Source: an uncultured beta proteobacterium (lineage in GTDB: Bacteria; Pseudomonadota; Gammaproteobacteria; Burkholderiales; Burkholderiaceae_C). From it: a DNA stretch of 51,333 bases. Position numbers and translations under genes: made by a program. Every line of letters begins with the position of its first letter. Position 1 is the stretch's first letter. The DNA is taken from assembly GCA_903951445.1 (NCBI GenBank), contig CAJBBZ010000184.1, forward strand, positions 1 through 51,333, given 5' to 3'. Shown here piece by piece: positions 15,951 to 25,110 of this stretch. Under the pieces are notes generated by a model. It was not told the DNA's origin and ran no database searches. It was given only the letters and a program-made list of their open reading frames with translations.

Positions 15951-17795
15951 ATGCGCTCTTTCGGCCCTGCCTCCCACTCACACGCCCTGCCCGGCGCCCC
16001 AGGTGCCGCCGGGGTTCAGACCGGTGACTGGGGTACTTTGCAGCGGCTTTTCCCGTATTTGTGGGCCTACAAATGGCGGGTCATAGTGGCGCTGTCGCTC
16101 ATGGTGGGCGCCAAAGTGGCCAACGTGGGCGTGCCATTGCTGCTCAAAGACCTGGTCGACAGCATGACACCACAGCCTGGACAGCTTACTGCCGTGCTGG
16201 TGGTGCCGGTAGCATTGTTGATCGCCTATGCCGCACTGCGCCTATCGACCACTTTGTTTGCCGAATTGCGCGATCTGATCTTCGCCAAAGCCACCGAAGG
16301 GGCGGCGCGCAGTATCTCTTTGGCGGTGTTTAGGCATTTGCATTCCTTAAGCCTGCGCTTTCATTTAGAGCGCCAGACCGGCGGCATGACGCGCGATATC
16401 GAGCGCGGCACCCGCGCGGTGCATTCGCTGGTGTCCTATTCGCTCTACAGCATTGTCCCTACGCTGATTGAAGTGGGCCTGGTGCTGACGCTGCTGGCGG
16501 TCAAGTTTGACGTCTGGTTTGCCGGTATCACCATCATTGCTTTGGTGCTCTACATCCTGTTCACCATCAGCATGACCGAGTGGCGCACGCAGTTTCGCAA
16601 GCGCATGAACGAGCTCGACTCCAAAGCCCACAGCCGCGCCATCGACTCGCTGCTGAACTTTGAGACCGTTAAATACTTCAACAACGAAGAATTCGAAGCC
16701 CGGCGTTATGACGAAAACCTGGAGCGCTACCGCCGCGCCGCCCTACAAAGCCAGCGCACCTTGAGCATGCTCAACGCCGGCCAACAACTCATCATCGCCA
16801 GCGGTCTGGTGGCCATGCTCTGGCGCGCTACGCAGGGTGTGGTCGATGGGCGCATGACGCTGGGCGACCTGGTCATGGTCAACGCCTTCATGATCCAAAT
16901 TTACATACCGCTCAATTTTTTGGGCGCGATTTACCGCGAGCTGAAACAAAACCTGGCTGATCTGGAAAAAATGTTCACGCTGCTTGAGCGCGAGCAGGAA
17001 ATCGCCGATGCGCCCGACGCGCAGGATCTGCGTTTGCATGAGCATGACGCGGCAGGTCAACTACAAGCCAGCGTGCGCTTTGAGCATGTGTTTTTTGCCT
17101 ACGACCCCGCACGGCCCTTGCTGCACGACATCAGCTTTGAGATACCGGCAGGCAAAACCGTGGCGGTGGTTGGGCCTTCGGGCTCGGGCAAGAGCACGCT
17201 AGCGCGCTTGCTCTATCGTTTTTACGATTTACAGCAAGGTGGTATTTACATTGCGGGGCAAAGCATCCAAAGCCTGACGCAAACCAGTTTGCGCGCCGCC
17301 ATCGGCATCGTGCCGCAAGACACGGTTTTGTTTAACGACACGGTGGAATACAACATCGCTTATGGCCGACCCGGCAGCTCGCTGGCGCAAGTGCAAGAGG
17401 CGGCGCGCGCCGCGCACATCGACGACTTTATTGCTAGTACGCCCGCAGGCTATGGGACGATGGTGGGCGAGCGCGGACTCAAACTCTCGGGCGGCGAAAA
17501 ACAGCGCGTGGCGATTGCGCGCACCTTGCTCAAAAACCCGCCGATTTTGGTGTTTGACGAAGCCACCAGTGCGCTCGATTCGGCCAATGAACGCGCCATC
17601 CAGGCCGAGCTGCAACGCATCGCGCAAAGCAAGACCACGCTGGTGATTGCACACCGCTTGTCCACCGTAGTCGATGCGCATGAAATTTTGGTCATGGAGA
17701 GTGGTCGCATTGTCGAACGCGGCACCCATCAGGCCTTGTTGCAACAGCAAGGCCGCTACGCCACCATGTGGGCGCTACAACAAAGCGGCGCGTAA
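15951..17795 (+). CDS. ATM1/HMT1-type ABC exporter (fused permease-ATPase)
   Basis: The protein has 614 residues: a membrane domain with six segments (about 35-330) fused to one ATPase domain (about 365-600). The membrane domain carries ATM1-family hallmarks (KEATEGAAR-like ATEGAARSISLAVFRHLHSLSLRFHLERQTGG, and NFETVKYFNNEEFEARRYDE), placing it with heavy-metal/glutathione-conjugate exporters such as bacterial Atm1/AtmA. ATPase motifs are GPSGSGKST, LSGGEKQRVAIART, ILVFDEATSALD and the H-loop VIAHRLST. A TTG three codons upstream (15942) is in frame, but the ATG is preferred. Substrates in the family are glutathione-persulfide or metal-glutathione species; the real cargo is not shown here. 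Confidence 0.9.
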   Translation: MRSFGPASHSHALPGAPGAAGVQTGDWGTLQRLFPYLWAYKWRVIVALSLMVGAKVANVGVPLLLKDLVDSMTPQPGQLTAVLVVPVALLIAYAALRLSTTLFAELRDLIFAKATEGAARSISLAVFRHLHSLSLRFHLERQTGGMTRDIERGTRAVHSLVSYSLYSIVPTLIEVGLVLTLLAVKFDVWFAGITIIALVLYILFTISMTEWRTQFRKRMNELDSKAHSRAIDSLLNFETVKYFNNEEFEARRYDENLERYRRAALQSQRTLSMLNAGQQLIIASGLVAMLWRATQGVVDGRMTLGDLVMVNAFMIQIYIPLNFLGAIYRELKQNLADLEKMFTLLEREQEIADAPDAQDLRLHEHDAAGQLQASVRFEHVFFAYDPARPLLHDISFEIPAGKTVAVVGPSGSGKSTLARLLYRFYDLQQGGIYIAGQSIQSLTQTSLRAAIGIVPQDTVLFNDTVEYNIAYGRPGSSLAQVQEAARAAHIDDFIASTPAGYGTMVGERGLKLSGGEKQRVAIARTLLKNPPILVFDEATSALDSANERAIQAELQRIAQSKTTLVIAHRLSTVVDAHEILVMESGRIVERGTHQALLQQQGRYATMWALQQSGA

Positions 17796-17824
17796 GCGCG
17801 GCATAAACAAGGCAGTATTCGGCT

Positions 17825-18118
17825 ATGAACACCAAATGGTTGGAAGACTTTATATCGCTGGCCGATACGCGCAGCTTTAGCCGATCGGCGCAACTACGCC
17901 ATGTGACGCAACCGGCGTTCTCGCGCCGCATCCAGTCGCTTGAAGCCTGGACTGGATTCGCCTTGGTGGACCGCAGCTCTTACCCCACGCGGCTGACGCC
18001 GGCTGGCACCACCTTCTACGCCCAGGCCCTGGACATCCTGTTAAGCCTGCAAATCAGCCGCACACCGCTGCACAGTCCTGAAATCGCGCTTGCAGGCGAG
18101 CCCCAGGGCAGACCCTGA
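17825..18118 (+). pseudogene. Truncated LysR-family regulator (HypT/YjiE-like N-terminus)
   Basis: The frame encodes 97 residues. Residues 1-70 are a good LysR winged helix-turn-helix (MNTKWLEDFISLADTRSFSR, then HVTQPAFSRRIQSLEAW and LVDRSSYPTRLTPAG), closest in style to the hypochlorite regulator HypT (YjiE). After about residue 80 the similarity stops and the frame ends with an unrelated tail 20 bp before pyrC. Full-length LysR proteins have about 300 residues, so the whole effector-binding domain is missing. It could survive as a DNA-binding-only peptide, but decay after deletion is the simpler reading. Confidence 0.75.
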
Positions 18119-18138
18119 TTTGGGACAATAAGCCACTT

Positions 18139-19191
18139 ATGCCAGACCACTTAGCCCCCCAAACCTTCTCCATCACCCGCCCCGATGATTGGCATTTGCA
18201 TGTGCGCGACGGCGCTGCTTTGCAAACGGTGGTGCCGCATACCGCCGCCCAGTTCGGCCGCGCGCTGATCATGCCCAACCTCAAACCGCCCGTCACCAGC
18301 ACCGCGCAAGCGTTGGCCTACCGCGAACGCATACACGCGGCAGCTGCTGCGGCGGGCCACAGCGCGTTTGAAGCTTTGATGACCCTCTACCTGACCGACA
18401 CTTTGCCACCTGGCGAAATAGTGCGGGCCAAGGACGCGGGCATCGTCGGCGTCAAGCTCTACCCGGCCGGTGCCACTACCAATAGCGATGCCGGAGTTAC
18501 CGAGATACGCAAAACCTACGCCACGCTAGAGGCCATGCAGCGCGTCGGCATGCCGCTGTTAGTCCATGGTGAAGTGACCTCGCCGGACATCGACTTATTT
18601 GACCGCGAGGCCGTGTTTATTGATCGCCAATTGATACCACTGCGGCGGGATTTTCCAGAGCTCAAAGTGGTGTTTGAACACATCACCACGCGCGAGGCAG
18701 CGCAGTATGTGCAAAGCGCGCAAGGCGCTATCGCAGCCAGCATCACCGCCCACCATTTGCTCTACAACCGCAACGCGATTTTTACCGGTGGCATACGCCC
18801 GCATTACTACTGCCTGCCGGTGCTCAAACGCGAAATCCACCGCCAAGCCTTGGTCGAAGCGGCCACGGGCGGTTCGCCTCGCTTTTTTCTGGGCACCGAC
18901 AGCGCGCCCCATGCCACCCACCTGAAAGAGCACGCCAGCGGCTGCGCCGGTTGCTACACCGCGCACGCGGCTATCGAGCTCTATGCCAGCGCCTTTGAAG
19001 CCGCACAGGCGCTGGACAAGCTAGAGGCCTTTGCCAGTTTTCACGGCGCGGATTTTTACGGCCTGCCGCGTAACACAGGACAGATAACGCTGCGACGCGA
19101 AAGTTGGACACCCCCAGAGAGCTACGCGTTTGCCGACACCAACCTCAAACCGCTGGCCGGTGGCGAAGTGCTGCACTGGCGCATGGCCTAG
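18139..19191 (+). CDS. pyrC: Dihydroorotase PyrC
   Basis: PyrC catalyses the zinc-dependent cyclisation of carbamoyl-aspartate to dihydroorotate in pyrimidine synthesis. The 350 residues match the class II monofunctional enzyme. Metal ligands are H19 and H21 (DWHLHVRDG), the carboxylated K106 ([14 protein letters not shown]), H143 (LVHGEV) and H181 (FEHITT); the catalytic D254 sits in FLGTDSAPH. Length is standard. The only upstream gene is the LysR relic. Downstream a long octamer repeat separates it from the DUF3025 gene. Confidence 0.97.
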   Translation: MPDHLAPQTFSITRPDDWHLHVRDGAALQTVVPHTAAQFGRALIMPNLKPPVTSTAQALAYRERIHAAAAAAGHSAFEALMTLYLTDTLPPGEIVRAKDAGIVGVKLYPAGATTNSDAGVTEIRKTYATLEAMQRVGMPLLVHGEVTSPDIDLFDREAVFIDRQLIPLRRDFPELKVVFEHITTREAAQYVQSAQGAIAASITAHHLLYNRNAIFTGGIRPHYYCLPVLKREIHRQALVEAATGGSPRFFLGTDSAPHATHLKEHASGCAGCYTAHAAIELYASAFEAAQALDKLEAFASFHGADFYGLPRNTGQITLRRESWTPPESYAFADTNLKPLAGGEVLHWRMA

Positions 19192-19203
19192 CACATGGAA
19201 TGG

Positions 19204-19307
19204 CCCGCCTGCCCGCCTGCCCGCCTGCCCGCCTGCCCGCCTGCCCGCCTGCCCGCCTGCCTGTCTGCCTGTCTGCCTGCTTGCCTGTCTGCCTGATTGC
19301 CTGCGTG
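19204..19307. repeat. Octanucleotide tandem repeat (13 units)
   Basis: Seven perfect CCCGCCTG units run from 19204 to 19259, followed by six degenerate units of the form CCTGNNTG from 19260 to 19307. The array lies 12 bp after the pyrC stop and 35 bp before the GTG start of the DUF3025 gene. The unit length is not a multiple of three, so copy-number change would shift any frame through it and would alter the spacing upstream of DUF3025. Confidence 0.95.
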
Positions 19308-19342
19308 GCTCCCCGGCAGTTTTACAGAAAAAATAGCTTGCC

Positions 19343-20104
19343 GTGGCGCAGGACATAGCAGCGATTGACTGGACTGCGCCCTGGCTGCAAGCCTGGCGCG
19401 CACGCGGCCAACCTTTGGCCGAGGCCGTTGCCACAGGCCTTAGCTGCGCGCAAGCACTGAACCTGTTCGCGGAACAGGTGCCCACCTGCCCCGTACGCTT
19501 TGTGCCGCAGTCCGAGCTGCCGCCGGGGCAGGCCTATGAAGCCTTTATTTTTGCAACCCAACAAGTACCGACACGCGACGGTTTGCATGATTTTTTTAAC
19601 GGCCTGTGCTGGCTGCATTTCCCGCATACCAAGCAGCGCCTCAACCAATTGCAGGCGGCGCAGATTGCGCACAGCGGTATCGCGCCGGTGCGCGGCCCGG
19701 CGCGCGATGCGCTCACGGTGTTTGACGAAAACGCCGTGCTGCTGCACGCGCCCGATGCTGTATGGGACGCCTTGGTGCGAAAAGACTGGCAGGCCCTCTT
19801 TGGCCCGCTGCGGCCTCTATGGAATGAAGCGCGCTTGCAATTGTTCGGCCATGCCTTATTGGAAAAGCTGGTGCACCCGCGCATTGCGATGACCGCGCAT
19901 GTCTATCGCGTGGAATGCGACGTCGGTGCGCAAGGCGATTGGGACGGGTGGCTGGGCGCGCATTTAAATGCCGATGCATTAGCGGACAAACCCTTTTCGC
20001 ATTTGCCAGTATTGGGTGTGCCCGGCTGGTGGCCGGCCAATGAAGTACCTGGCTTTTACGACGATGTTTCGGTGTTCCGCCCGCCACGCCTAGCGCCTGC
20101 TTAA
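19343..20104 (+). CDS. DUF3025 domain protein
   Basis: This 253-residue protein matches the DUF3025 family. The diagnostic block is about residues 80-130: [36 protein letters not shown]. No membrane segment or signal peptide is visible, so it is probably cytoplasmic. The function of the family is unknown. In Burkholderiales it often follows pyrC (recollection), as here. The start is a GTG at 19343 without a good Shine-Dalgarno sequence, and its leader contains the octamer array. Confidence 0.8.
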   Translation: MAQDIAAIDWTAPWLQAWRARGQPLAEAVATGLSCAQALNLFAEQVPTCPVRFVPQSELPPGQAYEAFIFATQQVPTRDGLHDFFNGLCWLHFPHTKQRLNQLQAAQIAHSGIAPVRGPARDALTVFDENAVLLHAPDAVWDALVRKDWQALFGPLRPLWNEARLQLFGHALLEKLVHPRIAMTAHVYRVECDVGAQGDWDGWLGAHLNADALADKPFSHLPVLGVPGWWPANEVPGFYDDVSVFRPPRLAPA

Positions 20105-20249
20105 GGTAGCCAAAGCCCGCAATTTGCCTGGGCACTTGGGGGCACTGACTTGTAATTTCACTATCCGGCCCTACCATGGAGGTCTGTATTGCAGCGCAAG
20201 AAGCCCAAACCGGTGTTTGAGCGGCGCGCACACTTTCTCTGGAGTTGAT

Positions 20250-21119
20250 ATGAAACGCATTCTTTTACTCGTGCTCACCAATGTGCTGGTCGTGGTGGTA
20301 CTGGGTATCGTGGCCAGCCTCTTGGGCGTGAACCGCTTCCTCACCAGCAATGGCCTCAATCTAGGCTTGCTACTAGGTTATGCGCTGGTCATCGGTTTTG
20401 GCGGCGCCTTTATTTCGCTGCTCATCAGCAAGCCTTTGGCTAAATGGAGTTCGGGCGTGCGAGTGATTGCGCAGCCGCAAAACACCGACGAGGCCTGGAT
20501 TGTGGAAACCGTGCGCAGATTTTCCGAGCAAGCTGGTATTGGCATGCCCGAGGTCGGCATCTTCGAAGGCGAGCCCAATGCCTTTGCCACCGGCGCTTTC
20601 AAAGACTCGGCCCTGGTGGCGGTCTCCACCGGTTTGCTAGCCGGTATGACGCGCGAAGAAGTGGAAGCGGTGATCGGCCACGAAGTAGCCCACATCGCCA
20701 ATGGCGATATGGTGACCATGACGCTGATCCAAGGCGTAATGAACACTTTCGTGGTGTTCCTCAGCCGCGTGGTCGCTTATGCGGTGGACAGCTTTTTGCG
20801 CAAAAACGATGAACAAAGCAGCGGCCCGGGCATGGCTTACTACATCACCACCATCGCGCTCGATATTGTGTTGGGCTTTGCCGCAGCCATGGTGGTGGCC
20901 TGGTTCAGCCGCCAGCGTGAATTCCGCGCCGACGCCGGTGCGGCGCAAATGATGGGTCGCAAGCAACCCATGGTCAACGCGCTGGCCCGCTTGGGTGGCA
21001 TGACGCCAGGCGAACTGCCCAAGAGCGTAGCGGCCTTTGGTATCGCCGGCGGTATCGGCCAATTGTTTAGCACGCATCCGCCGATTGAAGCGCGTATCGC
21101 GGCATTGCAAAACGCATAA
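20250..21119 (+). CDS. htpX: Membrane zinc protease HtpX
   Basis: HtpX is an M48-family integral-membrane protease that degrades misfolded membrane proteins. The start at 20250 gives 289 residues and has GGAG 5 nt upstream. Two N-terminal membrane segments (about 4-26 and 36-60) are followed by the catalytic motif HEVAH (H144, E145, H148), two further membrane segments (about 155-175 and 190-215), and the zinc-ligand glutamate in [12 protein letters not shown]. The C-terminal [14 protein letters not shown] is a family hallmark. It converges with the FAD-dependent dehydrogenase gene. A perfect hairpin lies just downstream. Confidence 0.96.
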   Translation: MKRILLLVLTNVLVVVVLGIVASLLGVNRFLTSNGLNLGLLLGYALVIGFGGAFISLLISKPLAKWSSGVRVIAQPQNTDEAWIVETVRRFSEQAGIGMPEVGIFEGEPNAFATGAFKDSALVAVSTGLLAGMTREEVEAVIGHEVAHIANGDMVTMTLIQGVMNTFVVFLSRVVAYAVDSFLRKNDEQSSGPGMAYYITTIALDIVLGFAAAMVVAWFSRQREFRADAGAAQMMGRKQPMVNALARLGGMTPGELPKSVAAFGIAGGIGQLFSTHPPIEARIAALQNA

Positions 21120-21131
21120 GTGCCGCGAGAG

Positions 21132-21150
21132 GGCGGCGCTAGGCGCCGCC
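21132..21150. terminator. Strong hairpin after htpX
   Basis: GGCGGCGC-TAG-GCGCCGCC forms an 8-bp all-G/C stem with a 3-nt loop, 13 bp after the htpX stop. There is no U-tract, so it is either a Rho-assisted 3' end or a transcript-stabilising stem between convergent genes. Confidence 0.4.
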
Positions 21151-21228
21151 TGATCCAGGCGCATCTACGCGCTATGAACCGCGTTTTTGGCAGCTTGTTT
21201 GTGCTGGTCGGTACTTTGTTTGCGTTAT

Positions 21229-23157
21229 TTAAGCGCGCTGAACTTTAAGCAGGTCCAAAGCCAGCGCCTCTGCTACGCGGATGCCGTCCACCCCGGCCGA
21301 CAAAATCCCACCGGCATAACTAGCACCTTCACCCGCCGGGTACAAGCCGCGCACGTTGCTGCTTTGCAAGTCCTCGCCACGCGGCATTTTCAAAGGGCTG
21401 GAAGTTCGTGTTTCCACACCGGTGAGTACGGCGTCGGCCATATCAAAACCTTTGATCTTGCGCCCGAATACCGGTAGCGCTTCGCGGATGGCGGCAATCG
21501 CGTACGCGGGCAAGCTGGACGCTAAATCAACTGGCGTCACGCCGGGGCGGTAGGAAGGCATCACGGTGTACCACTCGCTAGATGGCTTGCCCGCTAAAAA
21601 GTCGCCCACCCGCTGACCCGGCGCTTGGTAATTGGCGCCACCCAGCACATAGGCTGCCGATTCCAAACTACGCTGTAAAACCATACCGGCTAAGGGGTGG
21701 ACATGGGCGTGAGCCGCATCGGCATACGCGCTAGCAGGTGCAGACTCGCCACTAGCCTTAGCCTTACCGGCGGTGCCTTGCTTTGCGGCTTTTGCATGGG
21801 TGGCTGCCGGTGTGAAATTTTCATTGGTGATGGCTTCGCGCATGGCCCTCGCTTGCGCGGCATAACGCGCGCCATCGACTTCGCCAAAGGCTGCGATAAA
21901 GCTGGCCTTGTCCTGCGGAAAGTCTGCGGGGTCGATACCGACCACGATGCCGGCATTGGCATTGCGCTCATTGCGCGAATACTGGCTCATGCCATTGGTC
22001 ACTACGCGGCCTGCTTCACTGGTGGCAGCGACTACGGTGCCGCCCGGGCACATACAAAAGCTATAGACACTGCGCCCGTTGGCAGCATGGTGCACCAATT
22101 TGTAATCCGCAGCGCCCAGCAGCGGGTGACCGGCATGGCGGCCCCAGCGCGCTCGGTCTATCACGCCTTGCGGATGCTCAATGCGAAAGCCTATAGAAAA
22201 AGCCTTGGCCTGCATCGCAACGCCCCGGTCATACAACATGGCAAAGGTGTCGCGCGCGCTATGGCCCAGCGCCATCACCACATGGCTGGCTGCGATGGCG
22301 TACACACGGCCCGAGGCCGCGTCGCAGACATGCAAGGTGTCCATCTGCTGCATACCGCCCGCTGCGCTGTGTAATTGCACATCCACCACCTGTTGCCCGA
22401 AGCGCACTTCGCCGCCTAGCGATTCGATGCGCGCGCGCAGGTTTTCAACCACTTTGACCAATTTGAAAGTGCCGATATGCGGATGCGCTTCGTACAAAAT
22501 TTCGGGTGGTGCACCGGCCTGTACAAACTCGTGCATGACTTTGCGGCCCAGGTAACGCGGGTCGCGTATTTGGCTCCACAACTTACCATCCGAAAACGTA
22601 CCGGCACCGCCTTCGCCGAACTGCACATTGCTTTGCACATGCAAGGTGTTTTTGCGCCATAAATCCCAGGTGTCTTTGGTGCGCTGACGCACCATGGGGC
22701 CACGCTCGAGTACCAAGGGTTTGAATCCCATTTGCGCCAGCAGCAAAGCGGCAAACATGCCACAGGGCCCAAAGCCCACTACTACCGGGCGCTTGTCGAA
22801 ATTCGCAGGCGCATGGGCCGCAGGCTGGTAGGCTATATCAGGTGTAAGCGCGATATGCGCATGGTTTTCGTGTTGCGCCAGCAGGCGCGCTTCGCTGGCC
22901 GGGGCCACTTGCACATCCACGATGAACACCGCCAAGATGTCAGCTTTGCGCGCATCAAAGCTGCGTTTGAAAACCTGCACATCCAAAATTTCAGCGGGCG
23001 CTGTACCCAGAGTTTTTGCTGCCGCCTGGCGCAGCGCCTCCAGCGGATGGGCCGCAGGCATGCGGTCTTGCGCGCTTTCGCTAGGCGAATCGGCAGCGCG
23101 GGGGGCATGCACCGGCAATGCGCCCAAGGGAAGTTTGATTTCAGTGATGCGGATCAT
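21229..23157 (-). CDS. FAD-dependent dehydrogenase (COG2509 type)
   Basis: A start at 23157 (MIRITEIKLPLG) gives 642 residues and is preferred to the longer frame from 23226. An N-terminal domain of about 150 residues, rich in Ala and with DVQVFKRSFDARK, precedes the FAD-binding fold: VVVGFGPCGMFAALLLAQ (about residues 145-162), then RGPMVRQRTKD and SDGKLWSQIRDPR. The C-terminus closes the FAD site with LYPAGEGASYAGGILSAGVDG. A low-complexity Ala/Lys/Ser insert (about 500-530) contains KAAKQGTAGKAKASGESAPAS. The substrate of the family is unknown. It is monocistronic, shielded upstream by the terminator at 23232-23258. Confidence 0.85.
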   Translation of the reverse strand: MIRITEIKLPLGALPVHAPRAADSPSESAQDRMPAAHPLEALRQAAAKTLGTAPAEILDVQVFKRSFDARKADILAVFIVDVQVAPASEARLLAQHENHAHIALTPDIAYQPAAHAPANFDKRPVVVGFGPCGMFAALLLAQMGFKPLVLERGPMVRQRTKDTWDLWRKNTLHVQSNVQFGEGGAGTFSDGKLWSQIRDPRYLGRKVMHEFVQAGAPPEILYEAHPHIGTFKLVKVVENLRARIESLGGEVRFGQQVVDVQLHSAAGGMQQMDTLHVCDAASGRVYAIAASHVVMALGHSARDTFAMLYDRGVAMQAKAFSIGFRIEHPQGVIDRARWGRHAGHPLLGAADYKLVHHAANGRSVYSFCMCPGGTVVAATSEAGRVVTNGMSQYSRNERNANAGIVVGIDPADFPQDKASFIAAFGEVDGARYAAQARAMREAITNENFTPAATHAKAAKQGTAGKAKASGESAPASAYADAAHAHVHPLAGMVLQRSLESAAYVLGGANYQAPGQRVGDFLAGKPSSEWYTVMPSYRPGVTPVDLASSLPAYAIAAIREALPVFGRKIKGFDMADAVLTGVETRTSSPLKMPRGEDLQSSNVRGLYPAGEGASYAGGILSAGVDGIRVAEALALDLLKVQRA

Positions 23158-23231
23158 GGGGCTCGGAGTTATCAAGCAGGCGCCAATGATACGGGTAGCC
23201 CCAAGGCCGGTGCTCGCTGGCCGCAACGGGC

Positions 23232-23258
23232 AAAAAAAAGCCCACGGAGGGGTGGGCT
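23232..23258 (-). terminator. Rho-independent terminator after the MBL gene
   Basis: On the minus strand an AGCCCAC/GTGGGCT stem with a 6-nt loop is followed by eight T residues. It ends transcription of the MBL-fold gene before the FAD-dehydrogenase gene. On the plus strand the same stem is followed by AAAAAG, so it acts mainly on the minus strand. Confidence 0.85.
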
Positions 23259-23369
23259 AAAAAGCAGGTTGGGTAACCCGCTTTGGGAGAGGGTTTTATT
23301 CTAGTTAATTATTCCCATTTAGGAAAGTATTTTTTCGCAAAGAGTTGGCGCTGGGGAGTGCGATGGTGC

Positions 23370-24245
23370 TCACAAAGCATTCAGTGGAATCTTGACGTAG
23401 GCCACGCCGTTGTCCTCGGGCGGTGGGAACTGACCGGCGCGGATGTTGATCTGCACTGCGGGCAGGATGAGCACCGGCATATCCAGCGTGGCATCGCGCG
23501 TGGTGCGCATTTGCACAAAGTGGTCTTCGCTAATGCCTTCGTGGGTGTGGATGTTTTTTGCGCGTTGTTCGGCCACGGTGGATTCAAATGCCGCTTCGCG
23601 GCCTGCGGGTGGATAGTCGTGGCACATAAACAAACGGGTTTGCGGCGGCAGGCTCAGAATTTTTTGGATGGAGGCATACAACTGCCGTGCATTGCCACCT
23701 GGGAAATCGCAGCGCGCGCTGCCCACATCGGGCATAAACATGGTGTCGCCGACAAACACCGCATCGCCAAAACGGTAAGCCACGCAGGCCGGCGTGTGAC
23801 CGGGCACCAGCATGGTGTGGCCTTGCATAGCGCCCACCCAAATCGCTTCGCCGTCGGCAAACAAATGGTCAAACTGCGAACCGTCGCAGGCAAAGCTCGG
23901 CTCCAGGTTGAAGATGTCTTTGAACACTTTTTGCACACCGGTGATGTGGTCGCCGATAGCCGTCTTGCCGCCCAATTGCGCTTGCAGGTAGGGCGCGGCA
24001 CTGAGGTGGTCGGCATGTGCATGGGTTTCCAAAATCCACGCGGTTTGCAATTGGTTTTCGCGCACATAGGCAATCACTTTGTCCGCCGAGCTGTGGCGGG
24101 TGCGGCCCGACTTGGGGTCGTAGTCCAACACCGAGTCGATGATGGCGCAGGCGGTGCCCGGGCCTTGGTGCACCACGTAAGTCACTGTCCACGTGGCTTT
24201 GTCAAAAATCCCGTGTACCTGGGGTGTGAACGCATCGGTGGACAT
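23370..24245 (-). CDS. MBL-fold persulfide dioxygenase-like protein (Blh/ETHE1-like)
   Basis: The 291 residues form a metallo-beta-lactamase fold. The metal motif THAHADH holds H75, H77, D79 and H80, with H150 (LVPGHTPA), D167 (VGDTMF) and H209 (MCHDYPP). This matches the Blh/ETHE1-like group, in which one iron oxidises glutathione persulfide to sulfite. Divergent transcription from a BigR-type repressor and linkage to YeeE/YedE proteins is the known bigR-blh arrangement. There is no fused rhodanese domain. The insert between the metal motifs (QLGGKTAIGDHITGVQKVFKDIF) is typical of Blh proteins. Expression is probably controlled from the AT-rich operator in the 93-bp divergent gap. Confidence 0.88.
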   Translation of the reverse strand: MSTDAFTPQVHGIFDKATWTVTYVVHQGPGTACAIIDSVLDYDPKSGRTRHSSADKVIAYVRENQLQTAWILETHAHADHLSAAPYLQAQLGGKTAIGDHITGVQKVFKDIFNLEPSFACDGSQFDHLFADGEAIWVGAMQGHTMLVPGHTPACVAYRFGDAVFVGDTMFMPDVGSARCDFPGGNARQLYASIQKILSLPPQTRLFMCHDYPPAGREAAFESTVAEQRAKNIHTHEGISEDHFVQMRTTRDATLDMPVLILPAVQINIRAGQFPPPEDNGVAYVKIPLNAL

Positions 24246-24270
24246 GGCCGTAAGCTCCTCATTTAAAGTT

Positions 24271-24313
24271 CATATAGTATATTTATAGATATATAAAAAA
24301 TCAATATACTATG
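24271..24313. promoter_or_regulatory. AT-rich inverted-repeat operator (BigR box candidate)
   Basis: In the divergent gap between the MBL gene and the ArsR-type regulator the arms TAGTATATT (24275-24283) and AATATACTA (24303-24311) form a perfect 9-bp inverted repeat with a 19-nt A/T-rich spacer (TATAGATATATAAAAAA). It is the most A+T-rich stretch nearby. BigR-type repressors bind AT-rich palindromes overlapping the -10 region of their own promoter, so this is the expected autoregulatory site. Confidence 0.7.
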
Positions 24314-24338
24314 AAAAAATTAATCGTGGAGTACGCCG

Positions 24339-24665
24339 ATGAATGAAGTTTCTCTGAGTTTGCAGGACATGCAGCAAGCTGCCGTACAGGCCTGCCGCCT
24401 GCTCAAAGTGTTGTCCAACCCGGACCGCCTGATGATCTTGTGCCAGTTGGCCCAGGGCGAAATGCGGGTGGGCGAAATGGAGGAAGCGCTGGGCATTGTG
24501 CAGCCCACCTTGTCGCAGCAACTGACCGTTTTGCGCGATGAAGAGCTAGTCAGCACCCGGCGCGAGGGCAAAAACATTTATTACCAGCTCAGCAGCCCGC
24601 AGGCGCTGGCGCTGATGCAGGTGCTTTACGCGCAATTTTGTTCACCTGACAAGGAGGGTTTATGA
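24339..24665 (+). CDS. bigR: BigR/SqrR-type persulfide-sensing ArsR repressor
   Basis: This is a 108-residue winged-helix repressor of the ArsR family. The recognition helix is in IVQPTLSQQLTVLRDEELV (about 53-71), followed by the wing STRREGKNIYYQL. Cysteines at 35 (MILCQLA) and 101 (AQFCSPD) match the pair that forms a di- or tetrasulfide in BigR/SqrR/YgaV and releases DNA; Cys19 is extra. The metal-binding CxC motif of ArsR is absent. GGAG precedes the ATG. The stop overlaps the next gene by 4 bp (ATGA), so repressor and transporter are coupled. Its likely targets are its own operon and the divergent MBL gene. Confidence 0.88.
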   Translation: MNEVSLSLQDMQQAAVQACRLLKVLSNPDRLMILCQLAQGEMRVGEMEEALGIVQPTLSQQLTVLRDEELVSTRREGKNIYYQLSSPQALALMQVLYAQFCSPDKEGL

Positions 24666-25099
24666 CTATCGATTGGGAACACTTCACCCCCTGGGCCTCG
24701 CTGGGTGGCGGAGTTTTACTGGGCATTGCATCTGCCATGTTCCTGCTACTCAATGGCCGAATTTTGGGCATCAGCGGTATTGTGGGCGGCTTGCTGGCGC
24801 CGCGCATGGGTGATATAGGATGGCGCCTGGCCTTTTTGCTAGGCATGGGCGCAGCGCCTTTCGTGTTTGCCGCCGTGATGCCGCCCGAACTCCTGCCGGT
24901 GGTGCGCATCGATGCCAGCGAGCCGGTCATCGCCCTGGCCGGCGTGCTGGTCGGCATAGGTACGCGCTACGGATCGGGCTGCACCAGTGGGCACGGCGTG
25001 TGCGGGCTCTCGCGCCTGTCGCCGCGCTCCCTGGTCGCCACCCTGAGCTTTATGGCTGCAGGCTTTGCCATCGTCTATCTGCTACGCCACGCTTTTTGA
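24662..25099 (+). CDS. YeeE/YedE-family sulfur transport protein, first half
   Basis: This 145-residue membrane protein has four hydrophobic segments. The hallmark [20 protein letters not shown] holds Cys107 and Cys114, the conserved thiols that pass thiosulfate or persulfide sulfur through YeeE-type channels. Half-size proteins of this family occur in pairs, and the next gene is the partner. Its overlap with the BigR-type gene and position in the module suggest sulfur-species transport under persulfide control. Confidence 0.85.
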   Translation: MTIDWEHFTPWASLGGGVLLGIASAMFLLLNGRILGISGIVGGLLAPRMGDIGWRLAFLLGMGAAPFVFAAVMPPELLPVVRIDASEPVIALAGVLVGIGTRYGSGCTSGHGVCGLSRLSPRSLVATLSFMAAGFAIVYLLRHAF

Positions 25100-25110
25100 A
25101 AGACATAGCC

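Noticed and set aside
19104..19358. Short open frames through the octamer array encoding repeated LPACPPAR
   Set aside because: They result from the tandem repeat being free of stop codons; they have no start signals or conserved domain.
24820..25110. Upstream extension of the second YeeE half-gene
   Set aside because: The frame is open but overlaps the first YeeE gene out of frame; the protein-like sequence begins at the ATG at 25111.
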